From positions 1-50,245 of the forward strand of contig JAFDYD010000040.1 of NCBI GenBank assembly GCA_018267615.1: 50,245 bases of DNA, written 5' to 3'. The stretch comes from Bacteroidota bacterium (GTDB lineage Bacteria > Bacteroidota > Bacteroidia > Chitinophagales > Chitinophagaceae). Shown in pieces: positions 6,440 to 15,694 of this stretch (its first letter is position 1; the number at the start of each line of letters is the position of its first letter). The notes below the pieces were generated by a model. That model worked only from the letters and a program-made list of their open reading frames with translations. It ran no database searches and was not told the DNA's origin. The translations under genes and the position numbers were made by a program.

Positions 6440-7120
6440 TCACACAGAAACTTTAAACTTCTCATATAAGTGTTTTTGTCCTTTGGATGTAATTACAATC
6501 GCTCTTGATTTTTTTGTCCGGCGGATATAATCCAATAATAGCATCTTATCAAGCAGGGCAGCGCCAAGCGAGCCAGCAAGATGATGTTTTCTTTCACTCC
6601 AGTCGAGACAGGGTTTTGCAAAAATTCTTCTATGTTTTTTTAAGTCGTCGATGTTGACATCAAGTTCCGAGAAAAAAATATTTCCTTTTTTTGTCAGGCT
6701 GTAAGTATTTGTATTCTCTACTATTATTTTTTGTTTTAAAAGAGCTTCTGTAATCAACACGCCGATTCTCCCTGCTAAATGATCATAGCAAGTTCTGCAA
6801 TATTTTATCGAGGAGTTATCGATGTTCGTCACAATTTTTTTATGTTTCTCGGTGGGAAGCAGATTTCCGATGGCTTCTATGGCGTACGCAACTTCTGGCT
6901 TTGAAAACCGATAGTATTTGTGCCGGCCCTGGCTTTCAACCACCAATAAATCTGCCTTTACTAATTTGTTTAAGTGCATGCTGATATTTTGTGGTGATGT
7001 GTCTGCACTGATCGCCAGCTCGGTTGCAGTATATGCTTTGTTATCCAAAAGTGTCCACAAAATATTGGTGCGAACCGGATCGCCGATGAGAGACGTGATA
7101 TATCCAATTTCTTTTTCCAT
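6440..7120 (-). CDS. ArsR-like winged-helix transcriptional regulator
   Basis: A 226-residue protein. The N-terminal winged helix (about 1-80) reads LIGDPVRTNILWTLLDNKAYTATELAISADTSPQNISMHLNKLVKADLLVVESQGRHKYYRFS. The C-terminal half holds KYCRTCYDHLAGRIGVLITEALL and a second small helical module, a layout common to longer ArsR-like regulators in many bacteria. CRTC could bind a ligand or metal but this is speculation. It starts 81 bases from the divergent hydrolase gene at 7202, so it probably controls that gene and itself. The start is the ATG at 7120. The inducer is unknown. Confidence 0.85.
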   Translation of the reverse strand: MEKEIGYITSLIGDPVRTNILWTLLDNKAYTATELAISADTSPQNISMHLNKLVKADLLVVESQGRHKYYRFSKPEVAYAIEAIGNLLPTEKHKKIVTNIDNSSIKYCRTCYDHLAGRIGVLITEALLKQKIIVENTNTYSLTKKGNIFFSELDVNIDDLKKHRRIFAKPCLDWSERKHHLAGSLGAALLDKMLLLDYIRRTKKSRAIVITSKGQKHLYEKFKVSV

Positions 7121-7201
7121 ATAATTACATCTATAGTTAAGTATAAAATGAAGTGTTAAAGATAATCATTCCTGAACTCCGCGGCTATTCAAAACCTGCA
7201 A

Positions 7202-8593
7202 ATGAAATATAGTTTTACGAGTTTCTTTTTTTTACTGTTTATAACGGCAGTCTTTGCTCAAACAAATAATGATAGTTTAAAGATCAACAGCATGAATAAC
7301 TACGAGATCATAAAAACTGAAAGTCGCATTACAGGGTTACAAATTGCATTGATGCATAAAGCGCCAACAATTACTTCAAATGATTACGCTGTGCTCTTTC
7401 TTCATGGCGCTTCTTTTCCTTCTGCCTTAGCATTTGCTTTCAGGATGAATAATTATTCGTGGATGGATAACCTCGCTGAGAATGGGTATGATGTGTATGC
7501 GCTCGATTTTTTGGGTTATGGGAATGCGGATCGGTATTCGGAAATGAAAATAGGTTTGCCTGTTGGAAGTCCTCTTGGTCGTGCTGTGGATATTTATAAG
7601 GATGTAGATAAGGCTGCTGAGTTTATTATTCGGCGGACAGGAAAATCAAAAGTGTATTTGATCGCTCATTCCTGGGGCGGTTCTGTGGCCGCATTGTATG
7701 CAACTAAGTTTCCTGGAAAAGTTGCTAAACTAATTTTGTTTGCCCCTATCACACAAAGACAGGAAACGTCTGCAATTGAAAAAATTGAAGGCCCTTATGA
7801 AGCAATGACGCCGGAACAAAGAATAACTGAAATGAAAAATTTAACTCCCAAAGGAAAAGTTTGTCAATTGGAACCGGAAATTTTTAAAACATGGGGTAGT
7901 ATTTGGTTGCATTCCGATACTTTAGCGGTACAAAATAAATCGGATAGTGTTCGTTTTCCCAATGGGTATGCGCCGGATGTAGAATATATGTTGCATAATA
8001 AGCCATACTACAATCCGGCCGATATTAAAGCACCTGTTTTGATAATAAGGGGTGAATGGGATGCGTATCCCAACAATGCCGATGGAGAAAAACTATTTAC
8101 ATCGTTAGAAAACGCACCGTACAAAAAATATGTTGTGATTGAAAAAGGCACACATGTCATGCATCTTGAAAAAAGCCGGTATCAATTATATGATGAAACA
8201 CTTCACTTTTTAAAATTTGGTATGAACATGAAAGAAACAAACAAGCATGCTATTGCTGTTATATTTGAAGTTATACCAGTAGAAGGACATAAGGATGAGT
8301 ATTTAAACATTGCATTAAGCCTAAAACCTGAATTAGAGAAAATCAAAGGTTTCATTTCTATTGAAAGGTTTCAAAGTATTTATCACCCGGAAAAAATATT
8401 ATCCTTATCGTTTTGGGAAAGCGAAGAAGCCATACAGGAATGGCGCAATCTGGAAGTGCATCGCAATGCGCAATTAAAAGGCAGAGAATATATTTTTAAA
8501 GATTATCATTTGCGAATAGCGCAAGTTGTGAGAGACTACGGAATGTTTGACAGAAAAGAAGCTCCTGCCGATAGCAGGTCTTACCATAAATAG
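7202..8593 (+). CDS. exported alpha/beta hydrolase fused to an ABM-type monooxygenase domain
   Basis: A 463-residue protein. A signal peptide ends about residue 20 (FITAVFAQ). The alpha/beta-hydrolase domain (about 35-340) has the oxyanion region FLHGASF, nucleophile S157 in AHSWGG, acid D287 in IRGEWDAYP and H318 in EKGTHVMHLE. From about 348 to 450 comes AIAVIFEVIPVEGHKDEYLNIA, SFWESEEAIQEWRNLEVHRNAQLKGREYIFKDYHLRIAQV, a typical antibiotic-biosynthesis-monooxygenase (ABM) domain, usually a separate small cytoplasmic protein. The join is in frame with no stop or repeat. The substrate is unknown; an ester or lactone is a reasonable guess. It is divergent from an ArsR-like regulator, a likely repressor. 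Confidence 0.85.
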   Translation: MKYSFTSFFFLLFITAVFAQTNNDSLKINSMNNYEIIKTESRITGLQIALMHKAPTITSNDYAVLFLHGASFPSALAFAFRMNNYSWMDNLAENGYDVYALDFLGYGNADRYSEMKIGLPVGSPLGRAVDIYKDVDKAAEFIIRRTGKSKVYLIAHSWGGSVAALYATKFPGKVAKLILFAPITQRQETSAIEKIEGPYEAMTPEQRITEMKNLTPKGKVCQLEPEIFKTWGSIWLHSDTLAVQNKSDSVRFPNGYAPDVEYMLHNKPYYNPADIKAPVLIIRGEWDAYPNNADGEKLFTSLENAPYKKYVVIEKGTHVMHLEKSRYQLYDETLHFLKFGMNMKETNKHAIAVIFEVIPVEGHKDEYLNIALSLKPELEKIKGFISIERFQSIYHPEKILSLSFWESEEAIQEWRNLEVHRNAQLKGREYIFKDYHLRIAQVVRDYGMFDRKEAPADSRSYHK

Positions 8594-8718
8594 CAGGATT
8601 GCCTTTCGCTACATAATCAGATGTTAAATCTGACTTTGTATTCGAATATTTTTAGAAATTTGTATAGGTTCGTTTTAGGCAGTTGATTTCTTTTCACTAT
8701 TTCAAACTTTATCAACGC

Positions 8719-9297
8719 ATGAATCGCGTCTCACTAATATTGTTCATCTGTTTGCTATCAACCCTAATAACAAGAGCCCAGCATCCCGTTATTATCGGAT
8801 CATCCAAATATGCAATCGACTATTCAAAACATCCTGGATATATTATTCTAAGAGATGGGAAAAAATTGCAGGGAATTTTTGAATATGCAGAAATGGAATT
8901 TCCCGGGTACAATTTTAAATTTTATGCTTCTGAAAAAGGTCCGTTGATTTCGAGAATAAAATTCACACAAATTAATTCGATTACACTAGCAGGTGCCGAC
9001 ACAACAGTCATAAATAGCGATTCAACTTATTTCTTCAATCTCCAAAATAATAATAGACTTTACCGTAAACTGACAACTGGCGACATAGAGATTTTTGATA
9101 ACTTCTTTAACGTGTCGCAAGAATCCGGGCTTGTGCGGGATGAAGATTTGATAGTTATGCGCAAAGGGAAAATGACCAGCGTTCATTCGCGAAAGGAACT
9201 GATTCAATTGCTGGAATCTTATGGTGTTGTTTTACAACCTGGCGATAGAATGACAGTGCGAGCCATCATCAAAATGATAAATGCAAATCCCGGATAA
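8719..9297 (+). CDS. small secreted protein of unknown function
   Basis: A 192-residue protein starting MNRVSLILFICLLSTLITRAQH, a clear signal peptide with cleavage near RAQ. I chose the ATG at 8719; an earlier one at 8683 would place polar residues before the signal. The mature part is beta-rich with YIILRDGKKLQGIFEYAEMEFPGYNFKFY and a C-terminal helical region (SRKELIQLLESYGVVLQPGDRMTVRAIIKMI). I do not recognise the family. It stands between the hydrolase and the HAD phosphatase in the same direction, 54 bases before the latter. Confidence 0.7.
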   Translation: MNRVSLILFICLLSTLITRAQHPVIIGSSKYAIDYSKHPGYIILRDGKKLQGIFEYAEMEFPGYNFKFYASEKGPLISRIKFTQINSITLAGADTTVINSDSTYFFNLQNNNRLYRKLTTGDIEIFDNFFNVSQESGLVRDEDLIVMRKGKMTSVHSRKELIQLLESYGVVLQPGDRMTVRAIIKMINANPG

Positions 9298-9351
9298 TAT
9301 TGATTGTAGAAATTGAAAAATATCTGCCTATTTTTATTACTACTTAGGCAA

Positions 9352-10179
9352 ATGAGCAGCACTTACAAACTTATATTTATTGATATCGATGGCACGCTTC
9401 TGACATCCGATCACAAAATATCGAAGGATACGCTGTCTGCAATTCAGCGTGTCAATCAGATCAATAAAATCCCGGTGATATTGATCAGCGCACGACCACC
9501 ACAGGGATTAAAAAAAATCTACGATGAACTGAACCTAAATGCTCCGGTCGTTTGTTATAACGGCGCGTTAATACTGGATCAATTTGTTGAAACAACATCT
9601 TCGGTACTGCAAACATCTTCGATTCATCCTTCCTTACTCAAAGGGATTTGGACCACTGCAGTTGGAGAAAATATTTCTGTTAGTCTATATGATATGGACA
9701 AATGGATTTCCGATCGGCATAGCGAGTGGACAAGGCAAGAAGAAGAAATTACAGGAACAAAAACAAACGTCACAGACATTCATATTTTGATTAATCGATT
9801 CGCGCAGGAGAATAGCGGGCCCAACAAAATATTATTGATGGGTGAACCTGGAAAGATCGACAGCATCGAACGAACGCTAAAGGCATCATACCAAAGCCTG
9901 CTTAATATTTATAAATCAAAACCGACTTACCTGGAGATTATGAATATTGCGGCGTCAAAAAAATCTGCTATGAAATTCCTGCTTGATAAATATAATTTAA
10001 GGAATGATGCCGTGATCGCAATCGGTGACAATTATAATGATATTGAGATGCTCCAGTTTGCCGGATTGGGAATTGCAATGGGAAACGCTCCTTCAGAAGT
10101 AAAAGACATTGCTGATTTTGTTACGCTTGATAACAATTCTGACGGCATCAAATACGCATTGGAGAAATTTCTTGTTTAG
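9352..10179 (+). CDS. Cof-type HAD-superfamily sugar-phosphate phosphatase
   Basis: A 275-residue cytoplasmic phosphatase. Motif I is FIDIDGTLL with catalytic D11 and D13, motif II is ILISAR, the conserved lysine lies in ASKKSAMKFLL, and motif IV is IGDNYNDIEML. The C2-type cap between motifs II and III and the total size match the Cof/YidA subfamily, which acts on sugar phosphates, flavin or pyridoxal phosphates. The ATG at 9352 is the start that puts motif I at the usual place; an ATG at 9313 adds a hydrophobic stretch that does not fit. Its stop codon lies inside a palindrome shared with the convergent regulator gene. Confidence 0.87.
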   Translation: MSSTYKLIFIDIDGTLLTSDHKISKDTLSAIQRVNQINKIPVILISARPPQGLKKIYDELNLNAPVVCYNGALILDQFVETTSSVLQTSSIHPSLLKGIWTTAVGENISVSLYDMDKWISDRHSEWTRQEEEITGTKTNVTDIHILINRFAQENSGPNKILLMGEPGKIDSIERTLKASYQSLLNIYKSKPTYLEIMNIAASKKSAMKFLLDKYNLRNDAVIAIGDNYNDIEMLQFAGLGIAMGNAPSEVKDIADFVTLDNNSDGIKYALEKFLV

Positions 10180-10256
10180 TTTCTATTCTTTGCGACTTTG
10201 CGCCTTTGCGAGATAACTTTTCTCGCAAAGCCGCAAAGCCGCAAAGAATAGAACTA
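10177..10256. repeat. palindrome with 8-base period joining two convergent genes
   Basis: Left arm 10177-10213 (ttctattctttgcgac, tttgcgcc, tttgcgaga) and right arm 10221-10257 (tctcgcaaagccgcaaag, ccgcaaagaatagaac) are near reverse complements. Each arm is a run of an 8-base unit (tttgcgNN). The TAG stop codons of both flanking genes lie at the outer ends of the arms. It could be a bidirectional terminator. Confidence 0.8.
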
Positions 10257-13061
10257 AGTTTTTTTCTTCTCTCTATACTCCGACGGTGTAATGGAAAATT
10301 TAGATTTGAATACGGTTGAAAAATATGCCTGCGATGCAAATCCAACCTTATAAGCAATTTCGGAAATTGTAAATTCCGAATTCTTCAACATAAATTTTGA
10401 TTTGTGCAATCGCACGTTCAGTATATAATCATTCACGTTATAACCGATTAGCGCTTTCACTTTCCGATACAGCTGAATTCTCGAAATGCCAATTTCTCTC
10501 GAAATATCGTCAACAGAAAATTCATCATTCGCGATATTGCTTTCTACAATCGCAATAAATTCATTAATAAATTTCCTGTCAATTTTTGTAGATGTATTCG
10601 ATCTCGATTCCGATGGCAGTTCACTGGTATAATGCTCTCGCAACATGGATCGATTGTTCAACAGGTTCCTGATTGTTTCTTCCAGGTATTCAAGATTAAA
10701 TGGTTTGACGATAAAAGCATCAGCTTTTAATTTTATTCCTTTTATCTGATCTTCAATGGCGCCTTTTGCGGTCAACAAAATAATCGGGATATGCGATGTG
10801 CGGATATCCTGTTTCAAAACTTCCGTAAGATGCAGACCATCGTCGCCTGGCAATATGATATCAGAAACGATCAGGTCAGGAACAACATCATATGCGAGAG
10901 AAATTCCAGAAGCTGCATTTTGCGCTTCATGTACTTCATAGTGTGAAGCCAAACGTCTTTTCAGGAAAGTTCTCAGGTCATCGCTGTCTTCAATGATCAA
11001 AACGGATTGATGCATATCTCCATTGTGCCTGATTTCTTCGTGCGGTAAAACCGGGTTGATATCTGTTGTATATATTTTTACATCTTCATAAGTTTCCAGA
11101 GGCGAACTTTGTTCACTAAAAATTTCGCTGGTATCAAGATGCGATTTCCCAATCGGGAGACAAATCGTAAAAGTCGTTCCCTTCCATTTTTCACTTTTTA
11201 TAGTAATGTCGCCGCGATGTAGATTGATGAGTTCTTTTGAAAGTGAAAGTCCGAGCCCGGTGCCTTTGAATGTTGTTTTATGTCCCTGGTAAAATAATTC
11301 AAAAGCATGTTCTACTTCATCGGGCGCCATACCAACACCAGAATCTTCCACCCGGATAATAGCCAGGTTTGCGGCAGCATCTTTCTCAATAGTGATATTA
11401 ATAATTCCATGTTCGTGTGTAAACTTGAATGCATTTGAAAGGAGGTTGAACAGAACCTTATCAAGCATATTCACATCAAACCAAATTTTTAAATCTCTTG
11501 TTTTGGAAACGATATTAAATGAAATTGATTTTTTCCTGGCAATTTCCTGGAATGCATTTGCAATTTCTGTTACAAACTCAGCAATATCATTCTCCGTGGC
11601 TTTCAGCTTCATTTTATTTTCTTCGATCTTTCTAAAATCCATCAACTGGTTGATTAATCGCAATAGCCGAAGAGAATTTCTATGAATGAGCTCTACATTG
11701 CTTTTTATGGTAAAATGCAGTTTGGGTGATAATAAAATATCTTCCAATGGCCCGAGAATCAAAGTGAGCGGCGTCCTGAATTCGTGAGAGATATTCGTGA
11801 AAAAATTAAATTTTGCATTCGTTGCTTCTTTTGCTTTTTCCGTCATCTCTATCAATTGATTTCTTTGCAAAAGAATTTCCTCATTTTGCGAGGCAAGTCT
11901 TTTATTTATTTTTCGATTGCTGCGTAGAGAATAAAAAGCAATTCCTCCAAGCGTTAGAGCGAGTATCAATCCGATGATGGCGACATATAGAAGATTTCTT
12001 TGGTTATGATAAATGCGCTGTTGTTCTTTTAATAAATTAGACTGCTTTTCGATATCATCCTGCTGGTTATCTATTTTGTCTGCCTGCAATTTCATGATTC
12101 GCACATTCGTCGAGTCGATTACTACGGTTGGGAGAATATTTTCTTTATTAAACGGCTGGTTGGTTAAAATTTTAAATGCGATTTGGATGGCTTCTTCACC
12201 TCCTGTTGGTGTAAGAAATGTTGCCTGCAAGATTTTGTCGGATACAAGTTGAATTCCTCCGCCCGGTCCGGCGAGACCATCGATTCCAAAAAATCGCGCA
12301 TTTTTTTCAATCCCTAATTTTTTATACACGTCGTACGCACCCAATGCCATGGGATCATTTTGCGCAAACACGACATCACCCGGAGACAACTGATTTTGTA
12401 TTTTCAGAAATTCTTCCGTTGATTTATCCTGTAGCCAATTGCCATAGAGTCGCGCTTTGATACGCGCTTTGGGATTTGACTGAATCGCTTCTTCAAATCC
12501 ACGTTGCCGATCACTGGACGGTGTTGAGCCTTTTAGCCCGATGACTTCAATAATGTTCAATGAATCCTGGAAAAGATTTGCAACATAATTGCCGGCCATC
12601 TTTCCCAATTCGAAATTATTGATCCCGATAAAACTCGTGTATAAATTGGAAAGCGTTTTTCTGTCGATGATTACCACCGGGATTCCTTTATTATATGCTT
12701 CTTCAACAACGGCCGTCAACGGTTTGGCTTCGTTTGGCGACACCAGTAATATATCGATGTTCTGTCCAAGCAGTTCTTTTATTTGTTTCACCTGCAGATC
12801 GCTGTTATCATTCGCGCTCCGGTAAATTAATTCTGTTCCCGGGTGAAACGACAATTCTCTTTGCATGCCTTCTCTTGTTGCCTTCTTCCAGTTTTCAGTG
12901 CCTGTGCATTGCGCAAAACCGATCCGGAATTTCTTTTCCGTATTTGTAGTATCGCATGAATGTAAAAAAATGATGAGGCCTATCACAAGTAGGGGCCTGT
13001 TGAGAAAAAAGAAGGAACGCGAGAAATGTCTGTTTCTTTTGACAGGTAGCAAAGCAATCAT
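10254..13061 (-). CDS. hybrid two-component regulator with periplasmic sugar-binding sensor (BT1754-like fructose sensor)
   Basis: One-chain regulator of 935 residues from the ATG at 13061 (an alternative TTG start at 13088 adds nine; numbering here uses the longer form). A hydrophobic N-terminus ends FLHSC45, possibly a lipobox or anchor. Residues 52-335 form a LacI/ribose-binding-type domain (IGFAQCTGTENW, LLVSPNE, FAQNDPMALGAYD). A membrane helix spans 367-388. The kinase has H435 in NISHEFRTP, N552 in NLLSNAFKF and GTGLGLS. The receiver has D743 and K795. The C-terminus (840-944) is an AraC-type HTH. This differs from the beta-propeller sensors of most such regulators and matches the fructose-binding BT1754 type. 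It is divergent from sugar porter, fructokinase, SusCD and GH32 genes, so it should activate them when fructose appears in the periplasm. Confidence 0.92.
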   Translation of the reverse strand: MIALLPVKRNRHFSRSFFFLNRPLLVIGLIIFLHSCDTTNTEKKFRIGFAQCTGTENWKKATREGMQRELSFHPGTELIYRSANDNSDLQVKQIKELLGQNIDILLVSPNEAKPLTAVVEEAYNKGIPVVIIDRKTLSNLYTSFIGINNFELGKMAGNYVANLFQDSLNIIEVIGLKGSTPSSDRQRGFEEAIQSNPKARIKARLYGNWLQDKSTEEFLKIQNQLSPGDVVFAQNDPMALGAYDVYKKLGIEKNARFFGIDGLAGPGGGIQLVSDKILQATFLTPTGGEEAIQIAFKILTNQPFNKENILPTVVIDSTNVRIMKLQADKIDNQQDDIEKQSNLLKEQQRIYHNQRNLLYVAIIGLILALTLGGIAFYSLRSNRKINKRLASQNEEILLQRNQLIEMTEKAKEATNAKFNFFTNISHEFRTPLTLILGPLEDILLSPKLHFTIKSNVELIHRNSLRLLRLINQLMDFRKIEENKMKLKATENDIAEFVTEIANAFQEIARKKSISFNIVSKTRDLKIWFDVNMLDKVLFNLLSNAFKFTHEHGIINITIEKDAAANLAIIRVEDSGVGMAPDEVEHAFELFYQGHKTTFKGTGLGLSLSKELINLHRGDITIKSEKWKGTTFTICLPIGKSHLDTSEIFSEQSSPLETYEDVKIYTTDINPVLPHEEIRHNGDMHQSVLIIEDSDDLRTFLKRRLASHYEVHEAQNAASGISLAYDVVPDLIVSDIILPGDDGLHLTEVLKQDIRTSHIPIILLTAKGAIEDQIKGIKLKADAFIVKPFNLEYLEETIRNLLNNRSMLREHYTSELPSESRSNTSTKIDRKFINEFIAIVESNIANDEFSVDDISREIGISRIQLYRKVKALIGYNVNDYILNVRLHKSKFMLKNSEFTISEIAYKVGFASQAYFSTVFKSKFSITPSEYREKKKT

Positions 13062-13271
13062 ACGTCTAAATTTCAGCGATTCGCACAAAATGGTCTTTCT
13101 AAATTTGTATCATTATATATTAATCGCTAATCTTCCTACACAAATATAGTTTACTACGGACCTAACACTGGTACGAATTTAAAAATTCACGACTCAAAAA
13201 CATAAGTGCCGACGTGTAAGCAAGGAATTTATTTTCTATACTTTACTAATAACTAGCGATTTAATTAAAGA

Positions 13272-13355
13272 TTTCGATCGGATACGATTTTCGAACACTA
13301 TGGAATTATTTCATAAAGACTTTTGGTTTCGACGCCGCTAATTTGATGTCGAAAC
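13272..13355. promoter_or_regulatory. cluster of TTTCGA boxes before the fructan operon
   Basis: The 304-base space between the regulator and the porter has no gene. Its right part contains tttcga at 13272, 13289 and 13327, the last within a perfect 8-base dyad: gtttcgac (13326-13333) and gtcgaaac (13348-13355). The dyad ends ten bases before the porter start. It may be the operator of the divergent regulator or a leader hairpin. Confidence 0.4.
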
Positions 13356-13365
13356 TAATTGCCAT

Positions 13366-14694
13366 ATGAATAAGAGTGTTTTTCTCTGGTCGATTGTTAT
13401 TGCTTTAGGCGGCTTTCTGTTCGGATTTGATACAGCTGTTATTTCCGGGGCTGAACAATCCATTCAAAAATACTGGCAGTTAAATAATGTGCAACACGGT
13501 CTCACCGTGTCTATCGCTTTAATGGGCACAGTCATTGGCGCATTGCTCGGCGCGATTCCGTCAGATAAATTTGGTCGCAGAACGACACTTTTTTTAATAG
13601 CAGCGCTATACCTTGTTTCTTCTTTAGGCACCGCATTTTCTTACAACTGGTACGTCTTTTTATTTTTTCGTTTGATCGGTGGTTTTGGTGTAGGTGCTTC
13701 ATCAGTCGCTGCGCCGATTTATATATCTGAAATTTCCCCGGCTGAAAAGAGGGGCAAACTGGTTGGACTTTTCCAGTTCAATGTTGTATTTGGAATCGTC
13801 ATCTCTTATTTATCAAATTACCTGATCACGGAAAGCGGACAGCATTCCTGGCGATTGATGCTCGGCGTGCAGGCGATACCTTCTGCCTTGTTTTTGTTTT
13901 TACTCCGTTTTGTTCCGGAAAGTCCACGCTGGCTGATCGCGAAGAAAGGCAAAGTGGAAGAAGCGCGGAAAATATTTCAAACCATCAATCCAGCCACGGC
14001 GGATAAAATAGTATCAGAAATCCTGCAAACAGAAAAAGAAGAAAAAGTTTTGTCACCAAACGAATCGTTGTTTGCGAAAAGATATCGCACGCCCGTTTCT
14101 TTGGCAATTCTGTTTGCGGTATTCAACCAGGTATCGGGAATCAATGCAATTATTTATTATTCTCCGCGGATTTTTGAAATGACGGGAATAAGCACCGGCT
14201 CTTCGTTGCTATCGACCGTCGGACTTGGCCTTATCAATTTTACGTTCACGCTGCTCGCGATGAATTTTATCGATAAGATAGGAAGAAGGACACTCATGCT
14301 GATCGGTTCTTTTGGTTTGATATTCACGCTGGGCATGGTTTCTTATTCTTTTTATGCCGCGCATTTTAACGGTTGGACGGTACCGTTATACTTGTTTGTG
14401 TACATCGCATTCTTTGCTTTTTCACAGGGCGCGGTGATCTGGGTTTTTATTTCAGAAATATTTCCAAACCAGGTAAGAGCAAAAGGTCAGACGCTTGGCA
14501 GCAGTACGCATTGGATTATGGCGACTATTATCGCTTTTTCTTTTCCATACCTGGCCGACAAAGCGGGTGGAGGAAATACGTTTTTGTTTTTCTGTATTAT
14601 GATGTGTCTTCAATTCATTTTTGTTTGGAGGGTGATGCCTGAGACGAAAGGGAAATCATTAGAGCAAATTGAACACACACTGGTGCTGCATTAG
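13366..14694 (+). CDS. MFS sugar porter, probable fructose/proton symporter
   Basis: A 442-residue inner-membrane transporter with twelve predicted helices. Sugar-porter signatures are clear: GGFLFGFDTAVISGAE near the N-terminus, DKFGRRTTL in the first cytoplasmic loop, PESPRWLIAKKGKVEEAR before the central loop, NQVSGINAIIYYSPRIFE in helix 7, DKIGRRTLML and the C-terminal PETKGKSLEQIE. It is the first gene after the divergent regulator and precedes a fructokinase by 24 bases. In the B. thetaiotaomicron fructan locus a transporter of this family brings in free fructose; the same is inferred here. The specificity cannot be proven from sequence. Confidence 0.9.
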   Translation: MNKSVFLWSIVIALGGFLFGFDTAVISGAEQSIQKYWQLNNVQHGLTVSIALMGTVIGALLGAIPSDKFGRRTTLFLIAALYLVSSLGTAFSYNWYVFLFFRLIGGFGVGASSVAAPIYISEISPAEKRGKLVGLFQFNVVFGIVISYLSNYLITESGQHSWRLMLGVQAIPSALFLFLLRFVPESPRWLIAKKGKVEEARKIFQTINPATADKIVSEILQTEKEEKVLSPNESLFAKRYRTPVSLAILFAVFNQVSGINAIIYYSPRIFEMTGISTGSSLLSTVGLGLINFTFTLLAMNFIDKIGRRTLMLIGSFGLIFTLGMVSYSFYAAHFNGWTVPLYLFVYIAFFAFSQGAVIWVFISEIFPNQVRAKGQTLGSSTHWIMATIIAFSFPYLADKAGGGNTFLFFCIMMCLQFIFVWRVMPETKGKSLEQIEHTLVLH

Positions 14695-14718
14695 AATAAA
14701 TTTTCTCAAATCGATGCT

Positions 14719-15615
14719 ATGGATGCAAAGGAGAATGTGTACGACGTGGTTTGTTATGGTGAAATATTATGGGACGTATTGCCGGAAGATATTGTACCCG
14801 GCGGAGCACCGATGAATATCACGTATCACTTAAAAAAACTTGGTTTAAATCCGGCATTGATAACAAAGATTGGACATGATGATGATGGAAAAAGACTAAT
14901 CCATCTCATGGAGCGAAATGAAATCCCGATCGATTTTTTTCAAATGGATTTTGAATTGGATACCGGAAGAGTGAACGCAATAGCAGGAGAGAACAACGAA
15001 GTCTATTATGATATCAGGAAACCGGTGGCCTGGGATAATATAGCTTGGTCCGATGCCTTTGAAGAATTGCTGGCGAATGCAAAATATTTTGTTTTTGGAA
15101 GTTTGATCACGCGGAATAATGAGAGCAGGAATACACTATATGAATTACTCAAGCTTGCAAAATACAAAGTGCTGGACATAAACCTGAGATCACCACATTA
15201 TACAAGAAAAATTATTGAGAAACTGATGAGTGATGTGGATCTGCTAAAACTTAATCTCGGAGAATTGGAATTGGTGACAGGATGGTTTTCCGATTATAAA
15301 AATGAAAACGAAAGAATAAAAATGTTGCAGGAGAAATTCAGGATTCCAAATATAGTTCTTACAAAAGGTGAAGCCGGTTCAATATTCTATAGTGATGGTA
15401 AATTTTATGCGCATCCGGGTTTTAAAGTTGAACTAGAAGATACCATCGGAAGTGGAGACGCTTTTTTAGCGGGACTGATATCAAAATTATCAAAAGGAGC
15501 AAGTCCATCCGACGCATTGGAATTTGCAAGCGCGATGGGCGCATTGATTGCGAGTTATACAGGATCCTGCCCGGAATACGATATCGGGGAAATACAAAAT
15601 ATTATTAAGAAATAA
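14719..15615 (+). CDS. PfkB-family fructokinase
   Basis: A 298-residue cytoplasmic sugar kinase. The PfkB N-terminal substrate motif appears as VPGGAPMNITYHLKKLG at 26-42, and the C-terminal signature is DTIGSGDAFLAGL at 241-253 with catalytic base D247. The short lid and overall size fit bacterial fructokinases. Standing between the sugar porter and SusC, it would phosphorylate imported fructose to fructose 6-phosphate for glycolysis. Adenosine or ribokinase-like activity is less likely given the context. Confidence 0.9.
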   Translation: MDAKENVYDVVCYGEILWDVLPEDIVPGGAPMNITYHLKKLGLNPALITKIGHDDDGKRLIHLMERNEIPIDFFQMDFELDTGRVNAIAGENNEVYYDIRKPVAWDNIAWSDAFEELLANAKYFVFGSLITRNNESRNTLYELLKLAKYKVLDINLRSPHYTRKIIEKLMSDVDLLKLNLGELELVTGWFSDYKNENERIKMLQEKFRIPNIVLTKGEAGSIFYSDGKFYAHPGFKVELEDTIGSGDAFLAGLISKLSKGASPSDALEFASAMGALIASYTGSCPEYDIGEIQNIIKK

Positions 15616-15694
15616 TTGATAAGATATTTTAATCACGTACGCTGAACAACCAAAATAAATGCAAATAAAAATTTTCAAAATTAAAATTTCAATT

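Noticed and set aside
10182..13061. Separate LacI-type regulator or sugar-binding protein gene next to a histidine kinase gene
   Set aside because: The periplasmic-binding domain, membrane helix, kinase, receiver and AraC domain are in one uninterrupted frame, as in known hybrid regulators.
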